Made by a program: the position numbers and the translations under genes. Of a DNA stretch of 28,265 nt, positions 14,616 to 22,160 are shown in pieces. Origin of the DNA: a bacterium. GTDB taxonomy: Bacteria; JAHJDO01. The stretch is taken from contig JAUWOV010000009.1 in assembly GCA_030611945.1 (NCBI GenBank), positions 1 to 28,265 on the forward strand, read 5' to 3'. The notes below the pieces were generated by a model. It saw only the letters and a list, made by a program, of their open reading frames with translations, was not told where the DNA came from and did not search any database. Within the stretch, counting starts at the first letter, position 1, and each line of letters begins with the position of its first letter.

Positions 14616-15674
14616 TTATTTCCCCCTTCTTTCTAAATTTTCCCTGATAAGGTTTGCTCTTGCTATATCACGTTCGTAAGGTTCCAGTTTTCTTCCTTCT
14701 AATTTTTGGAGATACGCAGGTTGTGTAATAATAAACATTTTATTGAGTAATGTTCTGTCTATTTTGTCTATCATCTTCAATCCAATTCCTAAACGCAGGA
14801 GAGACAACAAGTTTAAAGTCTCCTGAAAATCAATGATCCTGACATTTGAAAGCGTTCCATACGCGCGCCAGATCTTATCTTCTATCACTTTTTTATTTTC
14901 TTTTATCAATAGTTCCCTGGCTTTTTGCTCATAACCAACAACTTGCTTTACTACAGATTCAATATTGTTTATTATGTCCTCCTCGCTATATCCCAGAGTA
15001 ACCTGATTGGATATTTGGAAGAAATTTCCATACGCTTCAGTCCCCTCTCCATAAAGCCCCCTAATTGCAATACCCAGCTTGGCAGCCGCTTGCAGAACTT
15101 TTCCTATTTGCTTGGTAATTACTAAGGCAGGCAGATGAATCAAAACCGAAGCCCGCATGCCAGTTCCAACATTAGTAGGGCACGATGTCAGGTATCCCCA
15201 TGTCTTGGAAAAGGCAAATTCCACTTGTGATTCAAGTTCCAGCGTTGCTTGACTAATCAATCTCCAGCTGTCTAACAGTTGTAAACCGGGCTGTATGCAT
15301 TGAAGCCGTAAATGATCTTCCTCGTTAACCATTAAACTAATTATCTCTTTATCACTTACTATTAATATCTGTTCTGATTTCATCTCGCCAAATTCGTGAC
15401 TTATAAGGTGCTTTTCCACTAGAAACTGAATATCTGTATCTGTCAAATTTGACATATCTATAATTGAGGTATTCTTTAAATACTTACTATTCTTTATAGC
15501 TTTCTCTGTCTTTGATATTACCTCTGTGAGCTGCTCCTTATTAGCGCGATGTGGGAAAGGTATCAGATCATAATTCCTTGCAAGTCTTACTCTGCTGCTT
15601 ACAACTATATCTGATAAAGGACCTTCCTTCTCCAGCCAGCCCGCAATCTGTCCAACCAACTTATCAATAGACAT
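14616..15674 (-). CDS. mcsB: Protein-arginine kinase McsB
   Basis: McsB phosphorylates arginines, marking proteins for degradation by ClpCP. The 352-residue protein is a phosphagen-kinase-like enzyme: VVSSRVRLARNYD near the start is the nucleotide-binding SxRxRxxR motif, NEEDHLRLQ (about 116-124) is the catalytic loop, and GYLTSCPTNVGTGMRAS contains the family cysteine. Near the C-terminus, RDIARA fits RDxxRA, the phosphoarginine-sensing motif of McsB, so the allosteric part seems complete. It lies between mcsA and clpC as in Firmicutes, but no ctsR repressor gene is present in the window. Confidence 0.95.
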   Translation of the reverse strand: MSIDKLVGQIAGWLEKEGPLSDIVVSSRVRLARNYDLIPFPHRANKEQLTEVISKTEKAIKNSKYLKNTSIIDMSNLTDTDIQFLVEKHLISHEFGEMKSEQILIVSDKEIISLMVNEEDHLRLQCIQPGLQLLDSWRLISQATLELESQVEFAFSKTWGYLTSCPTNVGTGMRASVLIHLPALVITKQIGKVLQAAAKLGIAIRGLYGEGTEAYGNFFQISNQVTLGYSEEDIINNIESVVKQVVGYEQKARELLIKENKKVIEDKIWRAYGTLSNVRIIDFQETLNLLSLLRLGIGLKMIDKIDRTLLNKMFIITQPAYLQKLEGRKLEPYERDIARANLIRENLERRGK

Positions 15675-15680
15675 TGTTTT

Positions 15681-16169
15681 TTAATTCCCCTCCAGCTTTT
15701 TTATCTGGTCACGAATCTCTGCCGCTTTCTCAAACGCTTCCTGCTGAACCGCCTTTTCCATTTCTATCTTCAGCTTTTCAATCTTTGATAAAGTCTGAGC
15801 TTCTTTATCATGCTTAGCAGGCACAACACTGCCAACATGTTTTGTGCTGCCGTGAATCCTCTTTATCAGCGGCTCCAGTTCAGTTTGAAACGCTTTATAG
15901 CATCTGCTGCACCCAAAACGTCCTGTCTCCCGGAAATCCGAAAATAGAAGACCGCAATTATCACACTTTAGATTTTTTTCTTTGCCTTTTGTTTCTACAA
16001 AACCAGCAAGCCCTTTAACAAAATCCGCCATAGAAAAATTCCCAAATTGATCTATTATCTCTTTCTTCCTTGCGCAATCCTCACACAGATGCAGCTCCAC
16101 TGCTTTATTATTGATGATCTCCGTATAATGAACCGTTGCCTCCCGTTCCCCGCAAATCTGACAGAGCAT
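15681..16169 (-). CDS. mcsA: McsA, zinc-binding activator of McsB with UVR motif
   Basis: McsA activates the arginine kinase McsB. The 162-residue protein carries paired CxxC zinc sites: MLCQICGERE and LCEDCARK in the first 35 residues, KCDNCG and GCSRCYKAF in the middle. The UVR coiled coil (KIEMEKAVQQEAFEKAAEIRDQIKKLEG) is at the end. The start is fixed by GGAGGA 7 nt upstream, which lies in the last codons of the preceding small antitoxin-like gene. A diverged copy of its first 13 codons survives at 16962-17000, showing that it once followed ilvE directly. Confidence 0.93.
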   Translation of the reverse strand: MLCQICGEREATVHYTEIINNKAVELHLCEDCARKKEIIDQFGNFSMADFVKGLAGFVETKGKEKNLKCDNCGLLFSDFRETGRFGCSRCYKAFQTELEPLIKRIHGSTKHVGSVVPAKHDKEAQTLSKIEKLKIEMEKAVQQEAFEKAAEIRDQIKKLEGN

Positions 16170-16170
16170 G

Positions 16171-16368
16171 CTATTCCTCCTGGATTTTCACAGCCAAATT
16201 TCTTTTCTTGTTCCTTCGCAAAGCTTGATCAGCAGAAATTTCTATTACTTTATCCTTTTCCCAGATAGCAAGCGTCTGACCAGTTTGCTTGTGTTTCTTA
16301 ATAACATTTTTTACCGCTTGTTGTAGCGCAAGCATTGCTTTGTCTTGCAAAGTTCTTCTTGTCTTCAT
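16171..16368 (-). CDS. Small partner (probable antitoxin) of the zeta-like kinase
   Basis: The 65-residue protein is basic, with a helical first half (DKAMLALQQAVKNVIKKHKQTG) and the segment QTLAIWEKDKVIEISADQAL. Small proteins with 'LAIWxDGKVxxIxA' are regularly encoded beside COG4185 zeta-like kinases, and I infer an antitoxin or accessory role. Its ATG lies 3 bp after the kinase stop, with GAGG in the kinase's last codons as ribosome binding site. Its last codons (CAG GAG GAA TAG) provide the GGAGGA used by mcsA. It therefore links the cassette to the downstream housekeeping gene. Confidence 0.75.
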   Translation of the reverse strand: MKTRRTLQDKAMLALQQAVKNVIKKHKQTGQTLAIWEKDKVIEISADQALRRNKKRNLAVKIQEE

Positions 16369-16371
16369 ATT

Positions 16372-16956
16372 TTACCTCGCCAATTTCTTGATTTCCTCGA
16401 ATGAGGAGACATTTTTAATCGAAACTTTCCCATTTCTACATTTAGCAATTAAAGCTGGAATAGAACCAGCGTTATCAAATAGCATCCATGAATCCAGTAG
16501 AGGCTGGTACAATTTGAAGAAGTTACAGATTGAACGTGTAAAGCGGCGTCTTACGTCTTGGGCCGGAATATTATGCCCGCCGCTGGAGACTCTTTTTTTG
16601 ATACGAGCTATAGCAAGCTCGGGATTCGGAATCCATAGAAAGAAAAGATGAAGTTTGTATCCTCTGCTTTTTAATTTCTTGAAGAGATTAGCATATAATT
16701 TTCCTGCAAGTGTGGACTCAAAAGCAAAATCCACTCCTGCTTTCGCAAACTCATGAATCTGGCTTAATACAAGCTTCCCCGCTTTTATGGCTGCTCTATT
16801 GGGAGAAAAGGGCGACAGCCCTTGAGCGATAAAGTCAGCGTTCACAAAATTCGGGCACTTAACGTAATCGGGTAGAAATTCGCTTGCAAACGTAGTCTTC
16901 CCCGATCCATTCGGGCCAGCTATTATGTACACCCATTTACCCCCTCTGCTTTTCAT
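16372..16956 (-). CDS. Zeta-toxin-like P-loop kinase (COG4185 type)
   Basis: The 194-residue protein has a Walker A at residues 14-22 (GPNGSGKTT) and the motif NADFIAQGLSPFSP, the substrate/acid-base region of zeta-type kinases. FESTLAG and the basic segment ARIKKRVSSGGHNIPAQDVRRRF, an arginine-rich lid, follow, then LLDSWMLFDNAGS. Zeta toxins phosphorylate UDP-N-acetylglucosamine and block wall synthesis, but COG4185 members are diverse and their substrates mostly unknown. It precedes a 65-aa partner. Its start follows a 40-bp copy of the mcsA beginning, the edge of an inserted cassette. No strong ribosome binding site is close; GAGG is 13 nt away. Confidence 0.85.
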   Translation of the reverse strand: MKSRGGKWVYIIAGPNGSGKTTFASEFLPDYVKCPNFVNADFIAQGLSPFSPNRAAIKAGKLVLSQIHEFAKAGVDFAFESTLAGKLYANLFKKLKSRGYKLHLFFLWIPNPELAIARIKKRVSSGGHNIPAQDVRRRFTRSICNFFKLYQPLLDSWMLFDNAGSIPALIAKCRNGKVSIKNVSSFEEIKKLAR

Positions 16957-16961
16957 AACTA

Positions 16962-17039
16962 AACCGTTACCTCACGTTCCCCGCAAATCTGACAGAGCAT
17001 GTTTATTTCTCTCCATTAATAAATTTTTTGAACTTATTT
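16962..17039 (-). other. Scar: diverged copy of the ilvE 3' end joined to the mcsA 5' end
   Basis: 16962-17001 matches 16131-16170 (start of mcsA) at 38 of 40 bases. 17004-17039 matches 19066-19098 (end of ilvE) at 30 of 33 bases, apart from one 3-base insertion. Read on the minus strand the scar ends an ilvE frame (NKFKKFINGEK, stop TAA; the real gene has NKFRKFIGEK). Two bases later it starts MLCQICGEREVTV and then stops. The differences are codon-wise (one whole-codon indel, one synonymous change), as if derived from a working relative. It separates the GHKL-ATPase gene from the kinase gene and records the ancestral ilvE-mcsA neighbourhood. Confidence 0.85.
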
Positions 17040-17089
17040 GTAACTTTCTGTCAATAGTAAAGATTTGACCCATTTTCTCTTTTTCATTA

Positions 17090-19063
17090 TTACTCATACT
17101 TTTCGATTTGTGCCTTAATGGTACTTTTAGGATTATTTAAAAATTTAATTAGTTCACTAAGGACAATTAAATCCATTTCCTTTTGGTTCGTATTCAAATT
17201 CATCATGGTGTGTGTAATTCCATGGTATTCACGATAATTTAGGTTGTCAGGATCGAGCAGAGAAATTATATGGTAATTCTGTTTATACTCTTCTCCTGTT
17301 TCCCAACACACTACAATACTAATATCATTTGAATTTTTATTGCCATTTTCAATGTCCTCTATCAACCCATCTAGAGAATATTTATATTCAATAATTCTCG
17401 GTGAACTGCTAAACGGTAATTCCAAATCATCAATAACAGATTCATCTGCTCCCAAAGGATTTTGTTCTTCATCATAGGTATAATGTTCTTTAGGTGGGTC
17501 AAGGACCACTCTGATGAGTCCATCATAAGGTAGTCTCTCATTTGTAGCCATAACTCTAAGTCCGCGAATAACTCCACCAGCTAACAATTGATTAAACAAT
17601 GCAATTACATCTTGTTCTCTTGTTGGAAGTGATGTTATTGAGATTTTTTTAGACGGGAAAAAGAAGTTCTCATTGATTATTTCAAGTGGATTGGAACTTT
17701 CATGCTCTGACATTTCTTTTTTCCAATCATCAACTTTTGTCTCTCGTTTTAGATTAGGAGTGCTTCCTGTGTTCACTCTTAAACAACGTTTAATTTTTAG
17801 AAGAGGACCATCGGCTATTTTCTTCGAAAGTTCTTTAGCGAATTCAACTATGTCACTTTGAAAGCCTTTCCTTCCTAGGTCTGGGCTACATTTGTCAAAA
17901 TGAATGAGAATATGAATTTGATTCTGTCTACCAGTATTTCTATTTAAAGGGATTTGAATTGTTTCTCCTTGAGGCATGTTGTTAGCGGCAATTTGAATGC
18001 CTCCGTACAGAATTGAAACACCTTTTCGAACATTGAGTTTAGTATTTATGGCTTCCCAAATTTTCAGAGAGTATACATAAACAACGTATATCCCCGGATT
18101 GTGTTTCTCTATAATTTCTTTTTCCTCTTCTGTGAATTTAATCTGACCATTTTTTGCCATGTTTAAAAGTTCGCTATGATCCCATCTTTGGTAAATAGCA
18201 TCAAGGTTTTTAAATTTTAAAGGGAGATTGAAATCTCTTCCTTTTTTCTTAAAAAGCTCTGCCTCCTTATCAGTTATTTCTTTGACAGAAACAGCTTTAG
18301 TTACTGCTGTATGAGCTAAGTAATAGCCAGTTCCTACATTGCTATATTCAGTTTTATTTCCGTGTTCATCAACCACAGAAATATTGATATGAATTTTGTC
18401 ATTCGAGGTAAAAGCACCAAGTCCAGTTTTAACCGAAAGTACCTTAAACCAATTCTCCGCTTTACTAGCAACTAACCATTTTAGTTCACGAGGATGGGTT
18501 GACTTGTCAAATTTCAAGTAAATAGAAACACCTGAACCAATATTTTTAAAATTATCGTCTTTTACTCCTTCTTGATCGGGTTTAATTTTAGGGTTACCTG
18601 AAGGACTTTCATCATCAAGCCAAGCTCTTGCATTTTCCATTTTACCCACTGCAAAGAAATCTCCTGATTTTGTAGCAACTTGGATATAATTAAAACCATA
18701 TGCAAGATAGGTTGCACCGACCCCTTTAGACCCTCTCGTATCTCCTGATTTGAACGAAATGTCCGGACATAGAAATTGTTTAAATTCTTCTTCACTCAAT
18801 CCTACACCGTTGTCCGTTACTATTAGTGAGTTGTCTTGTATATCGACAGTAATCCATATCGTAGGTTTGTATTCCATTTCGCCTTTTTCTATTCTTAATT
18901 CAAGTGAATCCAATGAATTTTGAATTAACTCGCAAAATGGATCATACCAACCCACATAAGAACTTAGAATGTTCTTTAGTTCTCTTTTTTGAGCTAACAC
19001 AGCAACACTTGTGTTAGCGTTATCCTTAGCTTTTAATGGGTCAAATGCTTCAAATTTATTCAC
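17090..19063 (-). CDS. Large GHKL (HSP90-like) ATPase with possible C-terminal PD-(D/E)XK nuclease domain
   Basis: Starting at GTG 19063 (GGAG 9 nt upstream; TTG 19078 also possible) the protein has 657 residues. The N-terminal 200 or so are a GHKL ATP-binding domain: N-box ELIQNSLDSLE (about 45-55), DNGVGL (84-89, aspartate for adenine) and GSKGVGATYLA (about 111-121, ATP lid glycines). A long middle region follows (YVVYVYSLKIWEAIN, RKGVSILYGGIQIA, then PLNRNTGRQNQ). The C-terminal third has PYDGLIRVVLDPP, IIEYKYSLDGLIED and DISIVVCWETG. D514, E559 and K561 with a following beta strand could form a PD-(D/E)XK nuclease core. The layout recalls prokaryotic MORC-like ATPases and conflict-system proteins; I do not recognise a named system. 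It sits in a cassette between ilvE and the scar. Confidence 0.8.
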   Translation of the reverse strand: MNKFEAFDPLKAKDNANTSVAVLAQKRELKNILSSYVGWYDPFCELIQNSLDSLELRIEKGEMEYKPTIWITVDIQDNSLIVTDNGVGLSEEEFKQFLCPDISFKSGDTRGSKGVGATYLAYGFNYIQVATKSGDFFAVGKMENARAWLDDESPSGNPKIKPDQEGVKDDNFKNIGSGVSIYLKFDKSTHPRELKWLVASKAENWFKVLSVKTGLGAFTSNDKIHINISVVDEHGNKTEYSNVGTGYYLAHTAVTKAVSVKEITDKEAELFKKKGRDFNLPLKFKNLDAIYQRWDHSELLNMAKNGQIKFTEEEKEIIEKHNPGIYVVYVYSLKIWEAINTKLNVRKGVSILYGGIQIAANNMPQGETIQIPLNRNTGRQNQIHILIHFDKCSPDLGRKGFQSDIVEFAKELSKKIADGPLLKIKRCLRVNTGSTPNLKRETKVDDWKKEMSEHESSNPLEIINENFFFPSKKISITSLPTREQDVIALFNQLLAGGVIRGLRVMATNERLPYDGLIRVVLDPPKEHYTYDEEQNPLGADESVIDDLELPFSSSPRIIEYKYSLDGLIEDIENGNKNSNDISIVVCWETGEEYKQNYHIISLLDPDNLNYREYHGITHTMMNLNTNQKEMDLIVLSELIKFLNNPKSTIKAQIEKYE

Positions 19064-19064
19064 A

Positions 19065-19922
19065 CTATTTCTCTCCAATAAATTTCCTGAACTTGTTTAT
19101 CAGAAGCGCTGTGATTTTTCCGGGCTTTCCGTTTCCTATTTCTCTTCCATCAACTTTTACTACCGGAATAAGCTCAGCTGCCGTGCCTGTAAGAAAACAT
19201 TCATCAGAAGTATATACCTCATATTTTGAGAAAATAAGTTCTTTAACCTTCAAGCCTTCCTGCTCGGCAATCTTTATAACTATCCCTCTTGTAATCCCAT
19301 TCAATGCGCCAATGGATGTAGGCGGAGTGATAAGAGTCTCATTTCTATATATGAATATATTATCCCCACTGCATTCAACAACGTTGCCGGAGGAATTCAG
19401 CATTAGCGCTTCGTTAGCGCCGGCATTTACCGCTTCAATCTTAGCGAGGATATTATTTAGATAATTCATGGATTTTATCTGGGGATTTAGAGCGCTGACA
19501 GGTGTCCTTTGCGTAGATGCAGTTATGATCTCTATTCCTTTCTTATAAAGTTCTTCCGGATAAAGAGCTATTTTGTTAACAATAATAACAATTGATTGTT
19601 TTGGACACTTTTTTGGATCAATACCAAGATCCCCTATGCCTCTTGTTATTATCAATCTTACATATCCATCCTTTAATCCATTAACTTTATGAGTTTGCTT
19701 AACAGCATCTTTGATTTCGTTCTTTGATAACGGTATTTTTAATCTAATTGCTTTTGCAGAATCATAAAGCCTGTTTATGTGTTCATCCAGCATAAAGATA
19801 TTGTTATTATATATCCTGATTCCCTCAAAAACTCCATCTCCGTACAAAAACCCGTGATCATATACAGAAACGTTTGCCTTCTCTTTTGGAAAGAATTCCC
19901 CATCAATATAAACCTGCATCAT
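19065..19922 (-). CDS. ilvE: Branched-chain-amino-acid aminotransferase-like PLP enzyme (class IV)
   Basis: The 285-residue protein is a fold-type IV aminotransferase: YIDGEFFPKEKANVSVYDHGFLYGDGVFEGIR is the family opening, and RLIITRG and SLNPQIKSMNYLNN-like residues (ALNPQIKSMNYLNN) surround the PLP lysine. ECSGDNIFIY and GITRG match the IlvE signature. It probably interconverts branched-chain amino acids and 2-oxoacids, supplying ketoisovalerate metabolism next to panB/panC. D-amino-acid aminotransferase or aminodeoxychorismate lyase are close relatives and cannot be fully excluded. GAGGAG precedes two ATGs (19922 and 19919); 19919 has the better spacing. Its last codons are duplicated in the scar at 17004-17039. 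Confidence 0.85.
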   Translation of the reverse strand: MMQVYIDGEFFPKEKANVSVYDHGFLYGDGVFEGIRIYNNNIFMLDEHINRLYDSAKAIRLKIPLSKNEIKDAVKQTHKVNGLKDGYVRLIITRGIGDLGIDPKKCPKQSIVIIVNKIALYPEELYKKGIEIITASTQRTPVSALNPQIKSMNYLNNILAKIEAVNAGANEALMLNSSGNVVECSGDNIFIYRNETLITPPTSIGALNGITRGIVIKIAEQEGLKVKELIFSKYEVYTSDECFLTGTAAELIPVVKVDGREIGNGKPGKITALLINKFRKFIGEK

Positions 19923-19953
19923 AAAAACTCCTCAAAAATTTCCCGTCATCCTA

Positions 19954-20796
19954 TCATATCAACACTAAATTGTCTATAAGCCTTGTCTTGCCTATGCGAC
20001 AGGCAATTATAATTAAACCGGTTTTTGAAATCTTGAAAACAGGCAAAAAATTTTCAGGGTTGACTATGCCAACATAATCTAAGCGCGCTAATCTTTCTTT
20101 TTTTACTACGCTTCTCATACGTTCTAACACATTGTCGGATTTCTTTTCCCCGTTCTTTATGATTCTTTCTGCTTCCTGTAAAGACCTGTATAATACCAAA
20201 GCTGCCTTTCTTTCATTATAAGACAAGTATTTGTTTCTTGAACTCATTGCCAAACCATCTTTTTCTCTGACAGTCGGCATAACAACAATCCCTATGTTAA
20301 AATTCAGGTCTTTTGTCATCCTTTTAATAATTGCGGCTTGCTGAGCATCTTTTTGGCCAAAATAAGCAATATCAGGATCTATAATGTTGAAGAGTTTCCC
20401 GACAATAGCGCATACTCCTCTAAAATGCGTAGGTTTTGTTTTCCCTTCCCATATTTTATCCATATTTTCAACACTAACAAATGTAGAAAAATCTTTCCGG
20501 TAGATATGCTTCGCGTCCGGATAAAAGATAACATCCACTTTTGCGCTTTCTGCCAGTTTCCTGTCCATATCAAAATCTCTCGGATATTTTTCTAAATCCT
20601 CTCCAGGAGCAAACTGCGTTGGGTTCACGAATAGACTCATAACTACAATATCGCAATCCTTTCTTGCTTTATGTATAAGACTCAAATGCCCATTGTGCAG
20701 ATACCCCATTGTCGGGACAAGACCAATGGTTTTATTATTGATTTTTGCTTTCTTGGATAATTGACGCATGTCCTGAACAGTCTTAACAATCTTCAT
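19954..20796 (-). CDS. panC: Pantothenate synthetase (PanC)
   Basis: PanC joins pantoate and beta-alanine using ATP. The 280-residue protein has the usual length. VPTMGYLHNGHLSLI (about 27-41) contains the HxxH nucleotide-binding motif (H34, H37), followed by VNPTQF, FGQKDAQQ and AMSSRNKYLS, the KMSKS-like loop of this family. The start overlaps the panB stop by ATGA. No panD (aspartate decarboxylase) is in the window. Confidence 0.95.
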   Translation of the reverse strand: MKIVKTVQDMRQLSKKAKINNKTIGLVPTMGYLHNGHLSLIHKARKDCDIVVMSLFVNPTQFAPGEDLEKYPRDFDMDRKLAESAKVDVIFYPDAKHIYRKDFSTFVSVENMDKIWEGKTKPTHFRGVCAIVGKLFNIIDPDIAYFGQKDAQQAAIIKRMTKDLNFNIGIVVMPTVREKDGLAMSSRNKYLSYNERKAALVLYRSLQEAERIIKNGEKKSDNVLERMRSVVKKERLARLDYVGIVNPENFLPVFKISKTGLIIIACRIGKTRLIDNLVLI

Positions 20797-21599
20797 TCGT
20801 AACTGTGCTCTTTATCCGGGAACTTTCCTGCGGTTACGTCTTTTTTGTAGTCCTCAATCGCTTTTGCGATCTGTTCTGTTAAATCAGCATACTGTTTAAC
20901 AAATTTTGGGATATGTCCTGTTTTTAAGCCCAGCATATCGTGTGTTACTAATATCTGCCCGTCACAGTATGGACCTGCTCCAATTCCAATAGTTGGGATA
21001 TGGAGTTTTCTTGTTATCTCCTTTGCGAGCGCGGATGGAACACATTCAAGAACAATAGCAAAAGCCCCTGCTTCTTCAAGCAGCAAAGCGTCTTTAACGA
21101 GATTCTTAGCTCTCTCAGGATCCCTTCCCTGAACCCTGTATCCTCCGATCTGATGAATTGATTGAGGAGTCAGCCCTATATGACCTAACACTGGAATCCC
21201 TGCTTGAACAATCCTATGGACAGTATCTTTTATCTGCTTTCCTCCTTCCAGTTTAACTGCTTCAGCTCCTGCCTCTTTTATAAACCTGCCTGCATTTTCC
21301 AAAGCCTTTTCCTGACTCACCTGATACGACATAAACGGCATATCCGCAACGATCAGCGAATCCGGATTAGCTTGCGACACAGCTTTGGCATGATGTATCA
21401 TTTCATTCATTGTTACAGGTATAGTATCCTTGTACCCGAGCATCACAGATGCAAGTGAATCACCAACAAGAATTAAATCAATATCTGCCTGATTAATAAT
21501 AGTGCTCATCCAATGACTGTAAGAAGTAAGAGCAACAATCTTTTTTACCCCTTTCATGTCTCGAATTGTTACAGATGTTCTTTTCATCGTATTTTTCAT
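20793..21599 (-). CDS. panB: 3-methyl-2-oxobutanoate hydroxymethyltransferase (PanB)
   Basis: PanB makes ketopantoate from ketoisovalerate and methylene-tetrahydrofolate. The 268 residues show the TIM-barrel family motifs: LVGDSLASVMLGYKDTIPVTM (metal-binding aspartate and the substrate loop), ADMPFMSY, EAVKLEGG, PVLGHIGLTPQS and IPTIGIGAGPYCDGQILVTHD. The ATG overlaps the stop of the restored folK frame (TGA, 21598-21596). This supports folK as the ancestral upstream neighbour, an order common in bacteria. Confidence 0.95.
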   Translation of the reverse strand: MKNTMKRTSVTIRDMKGVKKIVALTSYSHWMSTIINQADIDLILVGDSLASVMLGYKDTIPVTMNEMIHHAKAVSQANPDSLIVADMPFMSYQVSQEKALENAGRFIKEAGAEAVKLEGGKQIKDTVHRIVQAGIPVLGHIGLTPQSIHQIGGYRVQGRDPERAKNLVKDALLLEEAGAFAIVLECVPSALAKEITRKLHIPTIGIGAGPYCDGQILVTHDMLGLKTGHIPKFVKQYADLTEQIAKAIEDYKKDVTAGKFPDKEHSYE

Positions 21600-22148
21600 C
21601 CCATTTTTCTAACAATCTGTTCTTCTGTTATCTCATCCAGCAGTTGTTTCACAGACTTTCCAAGAACAGGATGTATGAAATCACCGGCAATCTCTGCTAA
21701 AGGAGCCAGTACAAATGCTCTCTTGTGCGCTTGAGAATGAGGAATTTTCAAAACCTGTTCATTCAAAACAATATCCCTAAAGAAAATTATATCTATCTAT
21801 ATCTATTTTCCGAGGACCCTTAACAAATGAACTTTCTCTTCCCATGGAAAGCTCAATATCTTTAATAATCTTCAGCAAGTCTTTAGATCCAATATCTGAG
21901 GCAACTTCAACTGCGCAGTTCACAAACCACGGCTGTTTCTCCACGCCGACAGGACTTGTTTCATAAAACGAAGAACGCTTCTTGACCTCAATCTGTGGAT
22001 TTTGAGACAAGAGTCGAACAGCTTCCTGAATATTCGCCATGCGATTTCCTATATTTGAACCAAGGCAAAGAAACACAGAGGCACAGAGGCACAGAGGCAC
22101 AGAGTTTACGCTTTTTATCCTTTTTTTGTGCCTATGTGCCTTTGCCAC
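21596..22148 (-). pseudogene. folK: folK, 6-hydroxymethyl-7,8-dihydropterin pyrophosphokinase, interrupted by a GATA insertion
   Basis: HPPK pyrophosphorylates the folate pterin. LGSNIGNRMANIQEAV, FYETSPVGVEKQPWFVN and ESSFVKGPRKIDID match family motifs, the last holding the two catalytic aspartates. The frame then breaks: the minus strand reads GATAGATA at 21797-21790 where one GATA would give IDIDIIFFRDIVLNEQV and run on to TGA at 21596. As written it stops at 21777. With the four bases removed and the start at GTG 22076, the product would be 158 aa, the normal size. The downstream half keeps FolK-like sequence and overlaps panB by ATGA. The N-terminal strand is encoded by a dispersed repeat; upstream GTG 22148 is in the repeat too. 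Pseudogene, phase variation or a base-call/assembly error are all possible. Confidence 0.75.
22074..22104. repeat. Octamer tandem repeat CACAGAGG (nearly four copies) at the folK start
   Basis: CACAGAGG begins at 22074, 22082, 22090 and 22098, the last copy missing its final base. It is part of the larger GGCACA-type repeat that continues to about 22160 and recurs at 25580-25619. Because the unit is eight bases, copy-number change would shift the frame of any start upstream of it. Confidence 0.8.
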
Positions 22149-22160
22149 TTTGTGCCTTTT
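22105..22160. repeat. GGCACA-type dispersed repeat overlapping the dapB end and folK start
   Basis: TTTGTGCCTATGTGCCTTTGCCACTTTGTGCCTTT closely resembles TTTGTGCCTATGTGCCTCTGTTACTTTGTGCCTTT at 25585-25619. The copy provides the last codons and stop of dapB (KAQSGKGT, TAG at 22132) and the upstream open frame of folK. Confidence 0.75.

Noticed and set aside
17040-17089. Short open frame between the GHKL-ATPase gene and the scar (MGQIFTIDRKL...)
   Set aside because: About 30 residues running through the scar in the wrong frame; no homology pattern.
19036-19464. 142-residue plus-strand open frame over ilvE
   Set aside because: Shadow of the aminotransferase gene; composition follows the complementary codons.
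22074-22104. CRISPR-like array at the octamer repeat
   Set aside because: The units are 8 bases and contiguous without spacers.
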